This document shows positions 6,403 to 13,788 of a stretch of DNA of 15,867 nucleotides, one piece after another. This DNA comes from UBA6921 sp031363085 (GTDB taxonomy: Bacteria > Pseudomonadota > Gammaproteobacteria > SG8-11). Every line of letters starts with the position of its first letter. Position 1 is the stretch's first letter. The notes beneath the pieces are model-generated. The model worked only from the letters and a program-made list of their open reading frames with translations. It searched no databases and was not told the origin of the DNA. The stretch spans positions 1-15,867 of the forward strand of contig JANLTU010000244.1 of the NCBI GenBank assembly GCA_031363085.1, read 5' to 3'. A program made the translations under genes and the position numbers.

Positions 6403-6868
6403 TCAGGCCGCATCGTAAGCCTGCTGCAAAGCCGCGATGTCGAATTTCTTCATTTGCAAAAACGCCTGGGTCACGCGCGCGAGTTTTTGCTTGTCTTTGG
6501 ATTTTTGCATCGTATACATCAATGTTGGAACGATCTGCCACGACACGCCGTATTTATCCGTGAGCCAGCCGCACTGTCCCGCGTCGGGATCGGCGGAGAG
6601 CTGGTTCCAGTAGTAGTCGATTTCTTCCTGGGTGTCGCAGTTCACCACGAAGGAAATTGCCTCGTTGAATTTGAACAGCGGCCCGGCGCTCATGAGTTGA
6701 AATTCCTGTCCAAAAAGCAGGATCGTGACAATTTCAACCGTGCCCGAGGGTGTGTTCTCCAGAGTGGTTGTATCTACTATTTTCGAATCCTTGAAGATCG
6801 CGGTGTAAAACTTCGCCGCTTCACCTGCCTGATTGTCGAACCATAAAAAACGGAGTGATTTTTTTCAT
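6403..6868 (-). pseudogene. PhnB-like VOC protein disrupted by one extra base in a T6 run
   Basis: The gene starts at ATG 6868 after a GGAGA Shine-Dalgarno and reads MKKITPFF, but then meets a stop after 15 codons. If one T is removed from the six-T run at 6850-6845 (minus strand), the frame gives MKKITPFLWFDNQAGEAAKF and continues unbroken through TAIFKDSKIV, LFGQEFQLMSAG, FKFNEAISFVVNC, GWLTDKYGVSWQIVP to TGA at 6405-6403. That is a complete PhnB-like protein of about 154 residues. Apart from this base the sequence is intact, so the damage is recent, or is a sequencing error, or is bypassed by slippage at the homopolymer. The downstream frame could start internally at 6693 (MSAGPLFKF) but would lack the first half of the fold. 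Confidence 0.85.
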
Positions 6869-6886
6869 CGTGCTTTCTCCTTAGAA

Positions 6887-7453
6887 TCATGAATTCTGTT
6901 TTCTTTCATAACAAAGTAGAGCGATACCACAATCAAAGGCATTTGATTTCTTGAGGGCGAGATCTTGCCTTTGCTTGAGCCCCGCGAAAATGGTCATGCC
7001 GCTACCGAGTGCCACCGGATTTACAAACAGGTGAAATTCATCGATCAACCCGGCGTGGATCAACGCGGAAACAAATGATCCGCCACCATAAGCAATGATG
7101 TCCTTGCCGTCTTGTTGCTTTAATTTTGTAACTTCTTCGACCAAATCGCCTGTCGCCAAAGTAGTATTTGCCCATTCAGATTTTTCGAGTGTCTTGCTAA
7201 AGACGACCTTTTTTGTATTGTTAAATTTTTCAATGGCCCAGGGGTCTTCGCCTTCGGGTTTAGCAGCCCAATGCGGAATAAAACCTTGCGCCAATTTTCG
7301 TCCAAGAATGATGCAGTCAATCGGTTTTGTTATTTCACCGACATACTTCTTGAGTGCGTCATCCCAATTCCAAGTCATCCAGTCCATTTCCTGGTTTTTT
7401 CCCGCAATAAAACCATCAATGGATATTTGCACCTGTAGCTTCAGCTTTCTCAT
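6887..7453 (-). CDS. Dihydrofolate reductase / RibD C-terminal family protein
   Basis: A 188-residue protein of the RibD C-terminal/DHFR-like fold. It begins MRKLKLQVQISIDGFIAGKN, the usual start of this family, and continues with PIDCIILGRKLAQGF, a VVFSKTLEKSEW strand, the NADPH-site glycine motif DIIAYGGGSFVSALIHAGLIDEF and LFVNPVALGSG. These proteins are NADPH-dependent reductases by fold; the substrate of stand-alone members is mostly unknown and they are not the essential DHFR. The start is well supported by AAAGGAGA eight bases upstream. Base composition is slightly lower in GC than its neighbours, so it may have a different origin. It lies 18 bases before the frameshifted VOC gene. Confidence 0.9.
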   Translation of the reverse strand: MRKLKLQVQISIDGFIAGKNQEMDWMTWNWDDALKKYVGEITKPIDCIILGRKLAQGFIPHWAAKPEGEDPWAIEKFNNTKKVVFSKTLEKSEWANTTLATGDLVEEVTKLKQQDGKDIIAYGGGSFVSALIHAGLIDEFHLFVNPVALGSGMTIFAGLKQRQDLALKKSNAFDCGIALLCYERKQNS

Positions 7454-7495
7454 TACCGTTCTCCTTTGAAGATTTGCTAGCCCCCAATTCGGGCG

Positions 7496-7717
7496 TCATG
7501 CGCTTGGGATGGGCAGACATTCCATGACTTCCACCCCCTCGCCCGGGAACAGGGTGAAGTGCGGGTGACCCTCGAAGAGCTTGGCTGCCGCTTCATGGGA
7601 TTCAGCGCGCACCACGGTATACGCCGCTAAGTTGTTGCTGATGTCGGAGATGCCGGGCTTCGAGACCTTCTTGGTCCCTCCAAGTGGCGAGCCGCCTTCA
7701 GCAAAAGCATAACCCAA
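7496..7717 (-). pseudogene. YCII-domain protein, 5'-truncated remnant
   Basis: About 73 residues correspond to the C-terminal part of a YCII-related protein: GYAFAEGGSPLGG, then LAAYTVVRAESHEAAAKLFEG, and the closing strand EGVEVMECLPIP. The N-terminal ~50 residues with the first strand and helix are missing. In their place lies the HxlR operator and promoter region, so a deletion seems to have joined the regulator's upstream region to the gene's 3' part. An ATG at 7756 (minus strand, overlapping the HxlR start) is in frame and would give an 86-residue hybrid, but has no Shine-Dalgarno. Most likely not a functional protein. Confidence 0.7.
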
Positions 7718-7721
7718 CTCA

Positions 7722-7736
7722 CTTGCATAATACAAG
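7722..7736. promoter_or_regulatory. Palindromic operator, probable HxlR binding site
   Basis: CTTGCATAATACAAG is an imperfect 15-base palindrome (arms CTTG/CAAG, partly symmetric centre), 18 bases before the HxlR start codon. HxlR-family repressors bind such dyads upstream of their own gene and of the divergent target. Here it overlaps the likely promoter of the regulator, which suggests autoregulation. Confidence 0.6.
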
Positions 7737-7747
7737 CATGATATACT
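7723..7747 (+). promoter_or_regulatory. Probable promoter of the HxlR gene, possibly leaderless
   Basis: TATACT (7742-7747) is a near-consensus -10 element ending seven bases before the ATG at 7755, so transcription would start at or next to the start codon. No Shine-Dalgarno lies in the 15 bases before the ATG. The -35 is uncertain: TTGCAT at 7723 is too close to TATACT (13 bases); with TACTAT (7744-7749) as -10 the spacing is 15. Confidence 0.5.
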
Positions 7748-7754
7748 ATTACTC

Positions 7755-8204
7755 ATGAAACGTGCAGACAATAAATCGCATTGCCCCGTTAACTTTGCGC
7801 TGGAGACCTTTGGCGACACCTGGTCGCTGCTGATCGTGCGCGACATTGTTTTTTGGGGAAAACAAACCTACGGTGAATTCCTGGAATCCGGCGAAGGCAT
7901 TGCGACCAACATGCTGGCCGCCCGCCTGGCGCATTTGGAGCGCAAAGGCATTCTGATAAAAAAGCCACACGCGAGCGACCGGCGAAAAGAAATCTACGTA
8001 CTGACCGAAAAAGGCTTGGCCCTGATACCTATATTGCTTGAGATGTCGGGTTGGAGTTCGCGCTACGATCCCGAGACCACCGCGCCCAAGAGTTTTGTCG
8101 AGGCCGTGTATCAGGACCGCGACAACATGTTCAAGCAAATCCAGCAAGTCGTTCGCGAGGGTGGATCGCTGTTTGCCGGGAAGCGGCCTTTTGTAAAACG
8201 TTAG
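7755..8204 (+). CDS. HxlR-family transcriptional regulator
   Basis: A 149-residue winged-helix regulator. Residues ~9-100 carry the HxlR signature: HCPVNFALETFGDTWSLLIVRDI, then YGEFLESGEGIATNMLAARLAHLERKGI, and the wing region SDRRKEIYVLTEKG. The conserved Cys in HCPV (Cys10) is the residue that senses aldehydes, quinones or disulfide stress in characterised members. After ~105 comes a less conserved helical tail. The gene faces away from the minus-strand cluster of reductase, VOC and DoxX-like genes, so it probably controls itself and originally the divergent YCII gene. The start codon lacks a Shine-Dalgarno; TATACT lies just upstream, so the mRNA may be leaderless. Confidence 0.92.
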   Translation: MKRADNKSHCPVNFALETFGDTWSLLIVRDIVFWGKQTYGEFLESGEGIATNMLAARLAHLERKGILIKKPHASDRRKEIYVLTEKGLALIPILLEMSGWSSRYDPETTAPKSFVEAVYQDRDNMFKQIQQVVREGGSLFAGKRPFVKR

Positions 8205-8315
8205 TCACACTGGATAAATTCCAGAACATCGCCCTGGGCTATCAATGTAGAACTTAAGGACAAAAGACCTGCTGACGCACGCTTGATTCCCGTCACTGCC
8301 ATAAATTCAGTACGC

Positions 8316-8340
8316 AACCCTATGTAACTACGGGTTTTTT
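8316..8340 (+). terminator. Weak terminator-like hairpin downstream of the HxlR gene
   Basis: AACCC (8316-8320), an 11-base loop that can form a small inner pairing, GGGTT (8332-8336), and a run of six T ending at 8340. The stem is short, so this is only a probable terminator, but it is the only candidate between the two plus-strand genes. Confidence 0.4.
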
Positions 8341-8492
8341 ATTGCTCTACAACAAAGCTCTTTTCAGGTTCAATACAGGTAATACTGTCAAACTGCGGCA
8401 TCAAGGCATGTGTCTCAACATGTCCGGTGCGGGTAGTACATGCATTCGACGACCCGCAGGTAGAGTGGCAAGGGACTTATCCCTGCACGTTT

Positions 8493-8509
8493 AGTAAAGC
8501 ACATTTACT
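8493..8509. repeat. Inverted repeat before the porin gene
   Basis: AGTAAA, five bases (GCACA), TTTACT: a perfect six-base dyad ending 28 bases before the porin ATG. Size and place suit a repressor or activator site, but I recognise no known consensus. Confidence 0.35.
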
Positions 8510-8537
8510 TTGATGTACTGAACGGAGACGGACAGCA

Positions 8538-9749
8538 ATGCGAAAATGGATCCTGCTGATAGTTGCAATACACCCTGCGTTTGCGGCGTCCACTCCGGGC
8601 GCGGCGCCCGCCCCAGGCAACGAAGAAACCGATTTAAAACGTCGGGTGCTGCAATTGGAGCAACAGACCGAAGCGCTTAAAAAAAGCTACGATGCGTTCG
8701 TCGAGTCGACGGCTAAAAAAATCAAGGACGGTGCCTTGGCACAAGAAACCGCGCTTGATCTGGAAAAGCAGCTCCATTCCAAACTGCAGGCCACGGGTTA
8801 CGCCGATGTGGAGTTTCGTGATTCGTCGGCGGCGGGCAAATACCCCGGTTTCCGCATTCACCATTTCTCGTTAATTTTGACTAAACAAATAAGCGAGCAC
8901 TGGCGCAGCTTTGCTGAAATTGAATACGAAGACGCGCCACGTGTGGTGTTCGATCCCCCTGACGCCACTTGCCCAAGCGAGTGCAGCGGCCAGATTTTTC
9001 TCGAAACCATGAACATAGATTACTCACCCAACGACGCGATTGGGCTTCGCTTCGGCCGTTTTTTCACCCCGGCCGGAATTTGGTCCATCGACCACTACCC
9101 ACCCTTTGTCGCGACACAGGAACGGCCGCTGCACATCCGGCATATGTTTCCGCAAGTGATTGATGGCGCGCTGCTGCACGGCACCCTCCCCTACAACGAA
9201 GTTTTTTTAAACTATGATGTCTACGTAGGTAATGGTGAAAGTAGCAACGGAAGCCGCGACAACGATAGTCGAAAATCTCGCGGACTGCGTGTCGCCGCGC
9301 AGTTGCCGTGGCTCACTCAATTCGAACTTGGCACCTCGGCTTACGCCGACACGCTCATCGAAGCGGACGGACATGAGACAAGAAAACTTTCAACTGGGCT
9401 GCATACCAAAGCCCGCCGGGGTCCCCTCGCATTTCAAACCGAAATTGCACGGGCGCATTTCCAGCCCGAGAATGGTGCTGCGCACACCGCCAATGGTTAT
9501 TATGCCCAATTCAGCTTCGACACCTCACCTGCAACAGCCCTCGGCTATCGCTACGAACTTTTTGAGGACTATAAAGAAGACGCAAAGGGGGACATTACAA
9601 TGACTGAAAAACGGCGTAATACTTATTTCGCTAATTATCGAGTGCACAAGAATGTCGTGATCAAACTCGAACACCATCTGACGACGAAGGACGGCGCGCA
9701 AAGAGAACGCCTCACCATTGCATCGCTTGCGGTTTATTTAGGTGAATGA
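8538..9749 (+). CDS. Outer-membrane porin of the OprO/OprP (phosphate-selective porin) type
   Basis: A 403-residue protein with signal peptide MRKWILLIVAIHPAFAA, then a coiled-coil segment (~30-80, heptad-rich LKRRVLQLEQQTEALKKSYD) like the trimerising N-terminus of many porins, then a beta-barrel of alternating strands. Barrel motifs such as FRIHHFSLILTKQISEHW, LRFGRFFTPAGIWSIDHYPP, LNYDVYVGNGESS and a closing VVIKLEHHL place it near the OprO/OprP porins. The C-terminus ends in Glu, not the usual aromatic residue, a mild oddity. A GGAG Shine-Dalgarno precedes the ATG. The stop codon overlaps the next start (ATGA), so translation is coupled with the membrane-anchored binding protein. The transported solute is unknown; phosphate or another anion is the first guess. 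Confidence 0.8.
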   Translation: MRKWILLIVAIHPAFAASTPGAAPAPGNEETDLKRRVLQLEQQTEALKKSYDAFVESTAKKIKDGALAQETALDLEKQLHSKLQATGYADVEFRDSSAAGKYPGFRIHHFSLILTKQISEHWRSFAEIEYEDAPRVVFDPPDATCPSECSGQIFLETMNIDYSPNDAIGLRFGRFFTPAGIWSIDHYPPFVATQERPLHIRHMFPQVIDGALLHGTLPYNEVFLNYDVYVGNGESSNGSRDNDSRKSRGLRVAAQLPWLTQFELGTSAYADTLIEADGHETRKLSTGLHTKARRGPLAFQTEIARAHFQPENGAAHTANGYYAQFSFDTSPATALGYRYELFEDYKEDAKGDITMTEKRRNTYFANYRVHKNVVIKLEHHLTTKDGAQRERLTIASLAVYLGE

Positions 9750-10912
9750 ACGTGTCTGCCATTCATTATCTTCCGAAGAAAGACGACAAGGTGCCTAAGG
9801 AGACGCTCAGCACCTCTGCACCTACACCTGAGCCGGCGCGCCCATCATCCGTGCCTTGGGGCAGTGTGAGCGTGATCCTGTTAGTGATATTAATCGCGGC
9901 GGCGGCATGGTTCTTTTTCACCAATCTTTTTACCTACCCCAACAGCCTTCCGCCGCCGATAAGTCGAACACCGAGCCCGTCCGCCAAAAGCACTGAACCG
10001 GTCTTTTTTCCGACGGATGCGCTGTCACAGCCACAAGCCGAGACTCCTGTACCTGCTGCCACTACTGAGAAGGAACCGGACGCAAATAAAGACAGCACCG
10101 ACACTGCGACTCAAGTGCAACTGGAGACTCCCGATCCCGAATTGATGAGCGCAACGACGACGGCAAAGCCGCGCCGGGTACGTACACCACGCCCGGTTGC
10201 ACAAATACCGCCCACTCCGGCGCCACGCACCAAACCACGAATTAAAGCGACTGTCGCTACAAGCAAGCCTAGCCTGCCGCCACGCGCGCCCGAACCCGCG
10301 CCGTTATCCTCAAGAGCAATACAAAAAAATGCCGAGCCGACACCGATTATTTCCGCTAGTGCCAACCCGCAATTAAATGATGACAAGACCGCACACCTTA
10401 CGAGTCGTGCTGCGGCGCCAGAGCTCAAAACGAACATCGCGCCCTATCCCGAAACTGCATCCGACACCGATGCACCGGTCGATTTGGCATTGATCAGCAT
10501 GACGGCGCCGCCGAAACCCGTCATCAAAAACAGCGCTCATCAAAATAGCGGCGTTGTTGTCATTGTGAACAAAGCCAATGCCAAAGCCTTTGACCGCTCC
10601 GATATCAGCAACATCTACAGGGATCGCATTACCCGCTGGCCGTCCGGCGAACGTATCCTGGTGCTCAACCTGCCCCTCGACAGCGGTGAACGCCAACGTT
10701 TCACTGCGGAAATACTCGACATGTCAGCACTGCGCGCGGCCACGGAAGCGTCCAATCGCACCATCACCAATCGCACGCAGAATGAATATCACACGAAAAG
10801 CGCCGACGTCGTCGTGTCCTATGTTGAGCAGCATCAAAATGCCATCGGCTATGTTCCCGCAGCGGCAGTCAGCGAAAACAGCAATGTGCGCGTGGTGTAT
10901 TCAATCCCCTAA
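9746..10912 (+). CDS. Membrane-anchored protein with proline-rich linker and PstS-like domain
   Basis: A 388-residue protein in three parts. Residues 1-38 are a cytoplasmic tail. Residues ~39-61 are one transmembrane helix (GSVSVILLVILIAAAAWFFF). Residues ~62-265 are a Pro/Thr/Ala/Lys-rich, low-complexity periplasmic linker like that of TonB. Residues ~270-388 form a small PstS-like ligand-binding domain (VVVIVNKANAKAFDRSDISN, IYRDRITRWPSGERILVLNL, AIGYVPAAAV). Stand-alone proteins with this domain are annotated as phosphate ABC-transporter substrate-binding proteins and are often encoded near OprO/OprP-like porins. Here the domain is tethered to the inner membrane on a long arm that could reach across the periplasm to the porin. 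The start overlaps the porin stop by four bases. No ABC-transporter gene is nearby. The function is inferred. Confidence 0.7.
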   Translation: MNVSAIHYLPKKDDKVPKETLSTSAPTPEPARPSSVPWGSVSVILLVILIAAAAWFFFTNLFTYPNSLPPPISRTPSPSAKSTEPVFFPTDALSQPQAETPVPAATTEKEPDANKDSTDTATQVQLETPDPELMSATTTAKPRRVRTPRPVAQIPPTPAPRTKPRIKATVATSKPSLPPRAPEPAPLSSRAIQKNAEPTPIISASANPQLNDDKTAHLTSRAAAPELKTNIAPYPETASDTDAPVDLALISMTAPPKPVIKNSAHQNSGVVVIVNKANAKAFDRSDISNIYRDRITRWPSGERILVLNLPLDSGERQRFTAEILDMSALRAATEASNRTITNRTQNEYHTKSADVVVSYVEQHQNAIGYVPAAAVSENSNVRVVYSIP

Positions 10913-10989
10913 ATCCCTGCCAAAATCGACACTAATCACATCAGCGGCGTCGATGAGTGTGGTATAAAAATTAAAGGTTACATCCTTAT

Positions 10990-11005
10990 ACCTGCACTTG
11001 CAGGT
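10990..11005. repeat. Palindrome between the anchored protein and the lipoprotein
   Basis: ACCTGCA, two bases, TGCAGGT: perfect seven-base arms, 32 bases before the lipoprotein ATG. No T run follows, so it is more likely an operator or an mRNA hairpin than a terminator. Confidence 0.45.
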
Positions 11006-11037
11006 GGCCAACGTCATGCTTTACGCTGGAAACCACT

Positions 11038-11415
11038 ATGAAAATTAATCTCACTTCATCGCATCACTTGCTACGCTGCTTCGCCGGCGCCTTGCTCATC
11101 ACCCTGGGCGGATGTGCCACGCAACCGCCCGTTACGGCCACCCCGGCCGAACAGCAAAATTACGAACAGATGTTTGACGTCGCCATAAAGGCGATGAAAA
11201 AAATGGGCAGCGTACAATTTTCCAATCGGGAACAGGGCACCATTTCCGGCGTTACGCCGTCCGGTGTCACTCTGGAAATTGAAATCGTCCGCGATGCCGG
11301 CAAAACACCGCAAATGCAAGTGCAAGCCTTGCTGCCCGAAGGCATGCGGGAAATGGGCAACATCAATGAGCCGGATCGCTATCTCGACATTTATCGGCAG
11401 TTATCGGTGCGCTGA
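11038..11415 (+). CDS. Small predicted lipoprotein of unknown function
   Basis: A 125-residue protein. The N-terminus has a signal peptide with hydrophobic core CFAGALLITLGGC and lipobox LGGC (lipidation at Cys26). Residue +2 is Ala, so outer-membrane localisation is expected. The mature part (AEQQNYEQMFDVAIKAMKKM, then REQGTISGVTPSGVTLEIEI, then DRYLDIYRQL) resembles small DUF-type lipoproteins in which a helix is followed by a beta-hairpin holding a Gly-x-Ile-x-Gly turn. I cannot name the family. The Shine-Dalgarno is weak (GGAAA). It lies 125 bases after the anchored protein and converges with the antiporter gene, 21 bases apart. Confidence 0.75.
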   Translation: MKINLTSSHHLLRCFAGALLITLGGCATQPPVTATPAEQQNYEQMFDVAIKAMKKMGSVQFSNREQGTISGVTPSGVTLEIEIVRDAGKTPQMQVQALLPEGMREMGNINEPDRYLDIYRQLSVR

Positions 11416-11420
11416 CGGGC

Positions 11421-11435
11421 GGCGCACTTAGCGCC
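11421..11435. terminator. Short hairpin between convergent genes
   Basis: GGCGC, ACTTA, GCGCC: a perfect five-base GC-rich stem in the 21-base gap between the lipoprotein and the antiporter gene. It lacks a T run on either strand. It could be a weak bidirectional pause or termination element. Confidence 0.3.
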
Positions 11436-11436
11436 C

Positions 11437-13176
11437 CTACTCCTCACGGAACGACACAATCCGCTTTTCACGCTCGCGCTGAATCAACTCGGCGCTCGCC
11501 TCTTCCGGCATACCAATTTCGTCGAGCACGAAGGCCGCCAATTGCAGGCTTGATTCGAGCGTCTCCGGAATCACTTCATTGGCACCCGCCCGAATCAACA
11601 GTTGCGCATGTTTCTCGTCGCGTGCGCGTGCAAAGATGCGCACCTCGGGATAATCACGACGAATCGAGCCCACCGCATTGAGCGCGGCGCTGTAGTGGTC
11701 CATGGTAATGACCACGGCCCGGGCACGGTCGACGCGCACTTGACGCAATAAATCCGGACGGCTGGCATCACCCGAGAACACTGGCAAACCGCGCCGATGC
11801 GAATCGTTGGCGATCTTTGCATCATGTTCGAGCGCCAGATAAGGAATGTTCTGCGTATCGAGCAACTGCCCAAGCAACTGCCCCACCCGACCGAACCCGG
11901 CAATCACGATGTGGCCGTCGAGCTCCGGCACCCGGGGCGGCTCCACTGCGACTGCCCGACCCACACGACGCTCGATCCACTGCCCCGCATCACGGCCAAT
12001 ACGCGCGGCGGCGGGAGTGACCAGCATGCTGAAGCCGACTACCAGCATGACAAATTGCCCGATTTCATTCGGCAACAGATGTTGCAACACGGCCATGCCC
12101 ATGACGATGAAGGCGAACTCGCCGCCTTGCCCCAGCAGCACGCCCGATTCCACCGCCTGACCCCACGACAAACCAAAGTGCCGCAAGATTGGAATCATGA
12201 CCATGCTCTTGACCGCAAACAGTCCCAGCACCGACAGTGGAATCCAAAGCGGATCGTGCAACAGCGTACGAGCATCCACACCCATGCCCACGCTCATGAA
12301 GAACATGCCCATCAACAAACCCTTGAAGGGCTCGATGGTGACATGAATTTCGTGGCGGTATTCGGTTTCGGCCAACAGCAACCCGGCGAGAAATGCGCCC
12401 AGCGCCATCGACAGCCCGGCAAGCCAAGTTAACGCGGCGATGCCCAGCACGCTGAGCAAGGTCATGGCCATAAATGTCTCGGGCTGGCGCGTCACCGACA
12501 CACGGTGAAACAGCGGGCGCAACACTCCGCGACCCAGCAGCACGATCACGCCAATCGCGGTGACGCCTTTCACCAGCGCGATCACGATCAGCCACAAAAA
12601 ATTTCCGTCCTGCGCTAGCCCCAGAATATCGATCAACACCAGCAGCGGCACCACGGCAAGATCCTGCAACAACAACACCGCAAAACTTGCACGCCCCACC
12701 GCCGAGGCTAGCGCGCGGCGCTCGGTCAACAACTGCACCACGATAGCGGTCGATGATAATGACAATACCAGGCCCAAAACCACGGCGGATTGCCAAGTAT
12801 TGCCAAACAGGAACGCGAGAGTACCGATGCACAGAGCGCTGCCCAAGACTTGCGCGCTACCCGCGTTGAACACCCAGCGGCGCATCGTCCACAGACGTTC
12901 GGCGGATAACTCCAGCCCGACCAGAAACAACAGGAACACCACGCCGAAGTCGGCCAGGACGCGCGCGCCTTCCAATCGCGGAAACGTCACCTGGCGCAGC
13001 CACGGCAAAGTATCGACAAACAAACCCAGGCCAAAAGGTCCAAACACGGCGCCTGTGACCAGAAAGCCCAACACCTGGCTGATGCGGAAACGCTGCAGCA
13101 ATGGAATCAGAATCCCGGTCAGCGCAAGGAACAGAATCACCTCGCGCAGGAACGGCACCTGGCCGGAGTCGTCCAT
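11437..13176 (-). CDS. Kef-type monovalent cation:proton antiporter (CPA2) with RCK_N domain
   Basis: A 579-residue inner-membrane protein. Residues ~8-390 form the Na+/H+-exchanger-type domain with about 12 helices. Typical motifs are GPFGLGLF, FGVVFLLFLVGLEL, the conserved Asp in VLLLQDLAVVPLLVLIDI, GAFLAGLLLAET and the GVLLGQGGEFAFIV motif. From ~422 comes a cytoplasmic RCK_N (TrkA-N) domain with the nucleotide-binding GFGRVG and the closing DASRPDLLRQVRVDRARAVV. Such proteins exchange K+ for H+ under nucleotide or glutathione-adduct control. The layout is close to YbaL/KefB/KefC, but there is no basis for choosing one. It lies 18 bases downstream of the glutathione peroxidase, without a clear Shine-Dalgarno of its own, so co-transcription is likely. 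Confidence 0.93.
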   Translation of the reverse strand: MDDSGQVPFLREVILFLALTGILIPLLQRFRISQVLGFLVTGAVFGPFGLGLFVDTLPWLRQVTFPRLEGARVLADFGVVFLLFLVGLELSAERLWTMRRWVFNAGSAQVLGSALCIGTLAFLFGNTWQSAVVLGLVLSLSSTAIVVQLLTERRALASAVGRASFAVLLLQDLAVVPLLVLIDILGLAQDGNFLWLIVIALVKGVTAIGVIVLLGRGVLRPLFHRVSVTRQPETFMAMTLLSVLGIAALTWLAGLSMALGAFLAGLLLAETEYRHEIHVTIEPFKGLLMGMFFMSVGMGVDARTLLHDPLWIPLSVLGLFAVKSMVMIPILRHFGLSWGQAVESGVLLGQGGEFAFIVMGMAVLQHLLPNEIGQFVMLVVGFSMLVTPAAARIGRDAGQWIERRVGRAVAVEPPRVPELDGHIVIAGFGRVGQLLGQLLDTQNIPYLALEHDAKIANDSHRRGLPVFSGDASRPDLLRQVRVDRARAVVITMDHYSAALNAVGSIRRDYPEVRIFARARDEKHAQLLIRAGANEVIPETLESSLQLAAFVLDEIGMPEEASAELIQREREKRIVSFREE

Positions 13177-13194
13177 GCGGGCGCGGCGGCGACG

Positions 13195-13752
13195 CTATAG
13201 CGATTTTTCGATTTGCTGCGTCACCAAAGCGCTTTGCGGATCCACCTTGCTGGCATAACTGGCGATCAGTTTGCCGTCGCGGCCGATCAGGTATTTGTGA
13301 AAATTCCACTGCGGAAATTCGCCGGACAGACGCCCCAACGTCTGGTAAATCGGTTCGGCGTTGCGCGCGGTGACCGTGGTCTTTTCGAACATCGGAAACT
13401 CCACGCCGTAGGTGTTTTTACAGAACGCCTGAATCTCCTGCGCGCTCCCCGGCTCCTGGCTGCCAAAGTCGTTGGACGGAAATCCCAGCACCACCAAACC
13501 GCGCTCTTTGTATTTGCGGTACAAGGCTTCCAGCCCTTCGTATTGCGGCGTAAACCCGCATTTGCTCGCGGTATTGACAATAAGCACCACCTTGCCCTGG
13601 TACTCCTTGCACAGATTAATTTCTTTATCACCAAGCAGATTACGCTTCACAAAATTCAGCGTTTCCGCGCACGCAGTTTCAGCCATTGCGGAGCCTCCTC
13701 CAAAAATAAAAAGTGCGAGCATTGTCGCACCCATGATCATCGTTCGCAGCAT
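13195..13752 (-). CDS. Glutathione peroxidase-family protein, exported
   Basis: A 185-residue thiol peroxidase that reduces peroxides. Residues 1-24 are a signal peptide (MLGATMLALF-type hydrophobic core ending SAMA), so it acts in the periplasm. Catalytic residues are visible: Cys65 in NTASKCGFTPQY, Gln99 in SNDFGSQEPG, and Trp149-Asn150 in QWNFHKYL. The position that is the resolving Cys in thioredoxin-dependent relatives (FPCNQF) is Ser93 (FPSNDF); Cys111 in FCKNTYGVEFP is kept, so the reductant is uncertain. The open frame extends to 14010, but the start at 13752 is chosen because AGGAGA precedes it and the signal peptide begins here. A probable promoter lies at 13818-13789. The antiporter gene follows closely. 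Confidence 0.9.
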   Translation of the reverse strand: MLRTMIMGATMLALFIFGGGSAMAETACAETLNFVKRNLLGDKEINLCKEYQGKVVLIVNTASKCGFTPQYEGLEALYRKYKERGLVVLGFPSNDFGSQEPGSAQEIQAFCKNTYGVEFPMFEKTTVTARNAEPIYQTLGRLSGEFPQWNFHKYLIGRDGKLIASYASKVDPQSALVTQQIEKSL

Positions 13753-13788
13753 GTTGGCGTTCTCCTGAACAGTTCGAACACAATGTCC

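Larger units (their letters stand above)
8205..8537. other. Intergenic region between HxlR and the porin
   Basis: No gene is visible in these 333 bases. It holds a terminator-like hairpin (8316-8340), an inverted repeat AGGGA-CTTA-TCCCT (8471-8484) and an inverted repeat AGTAAA-GCACA-TTTACT (8493-8509). The last two lie close before the porin start and are candidate operators. I could not identify a convincing -35/-10 pair. Confidence 0.55.

Noticed and set aside
8385..8402. Possible Pho box upstream of the porin
   Set aside because: CTGTCAA matches one half-site, but the second half at the required spacing does not match; not enough to claim PhoB control.
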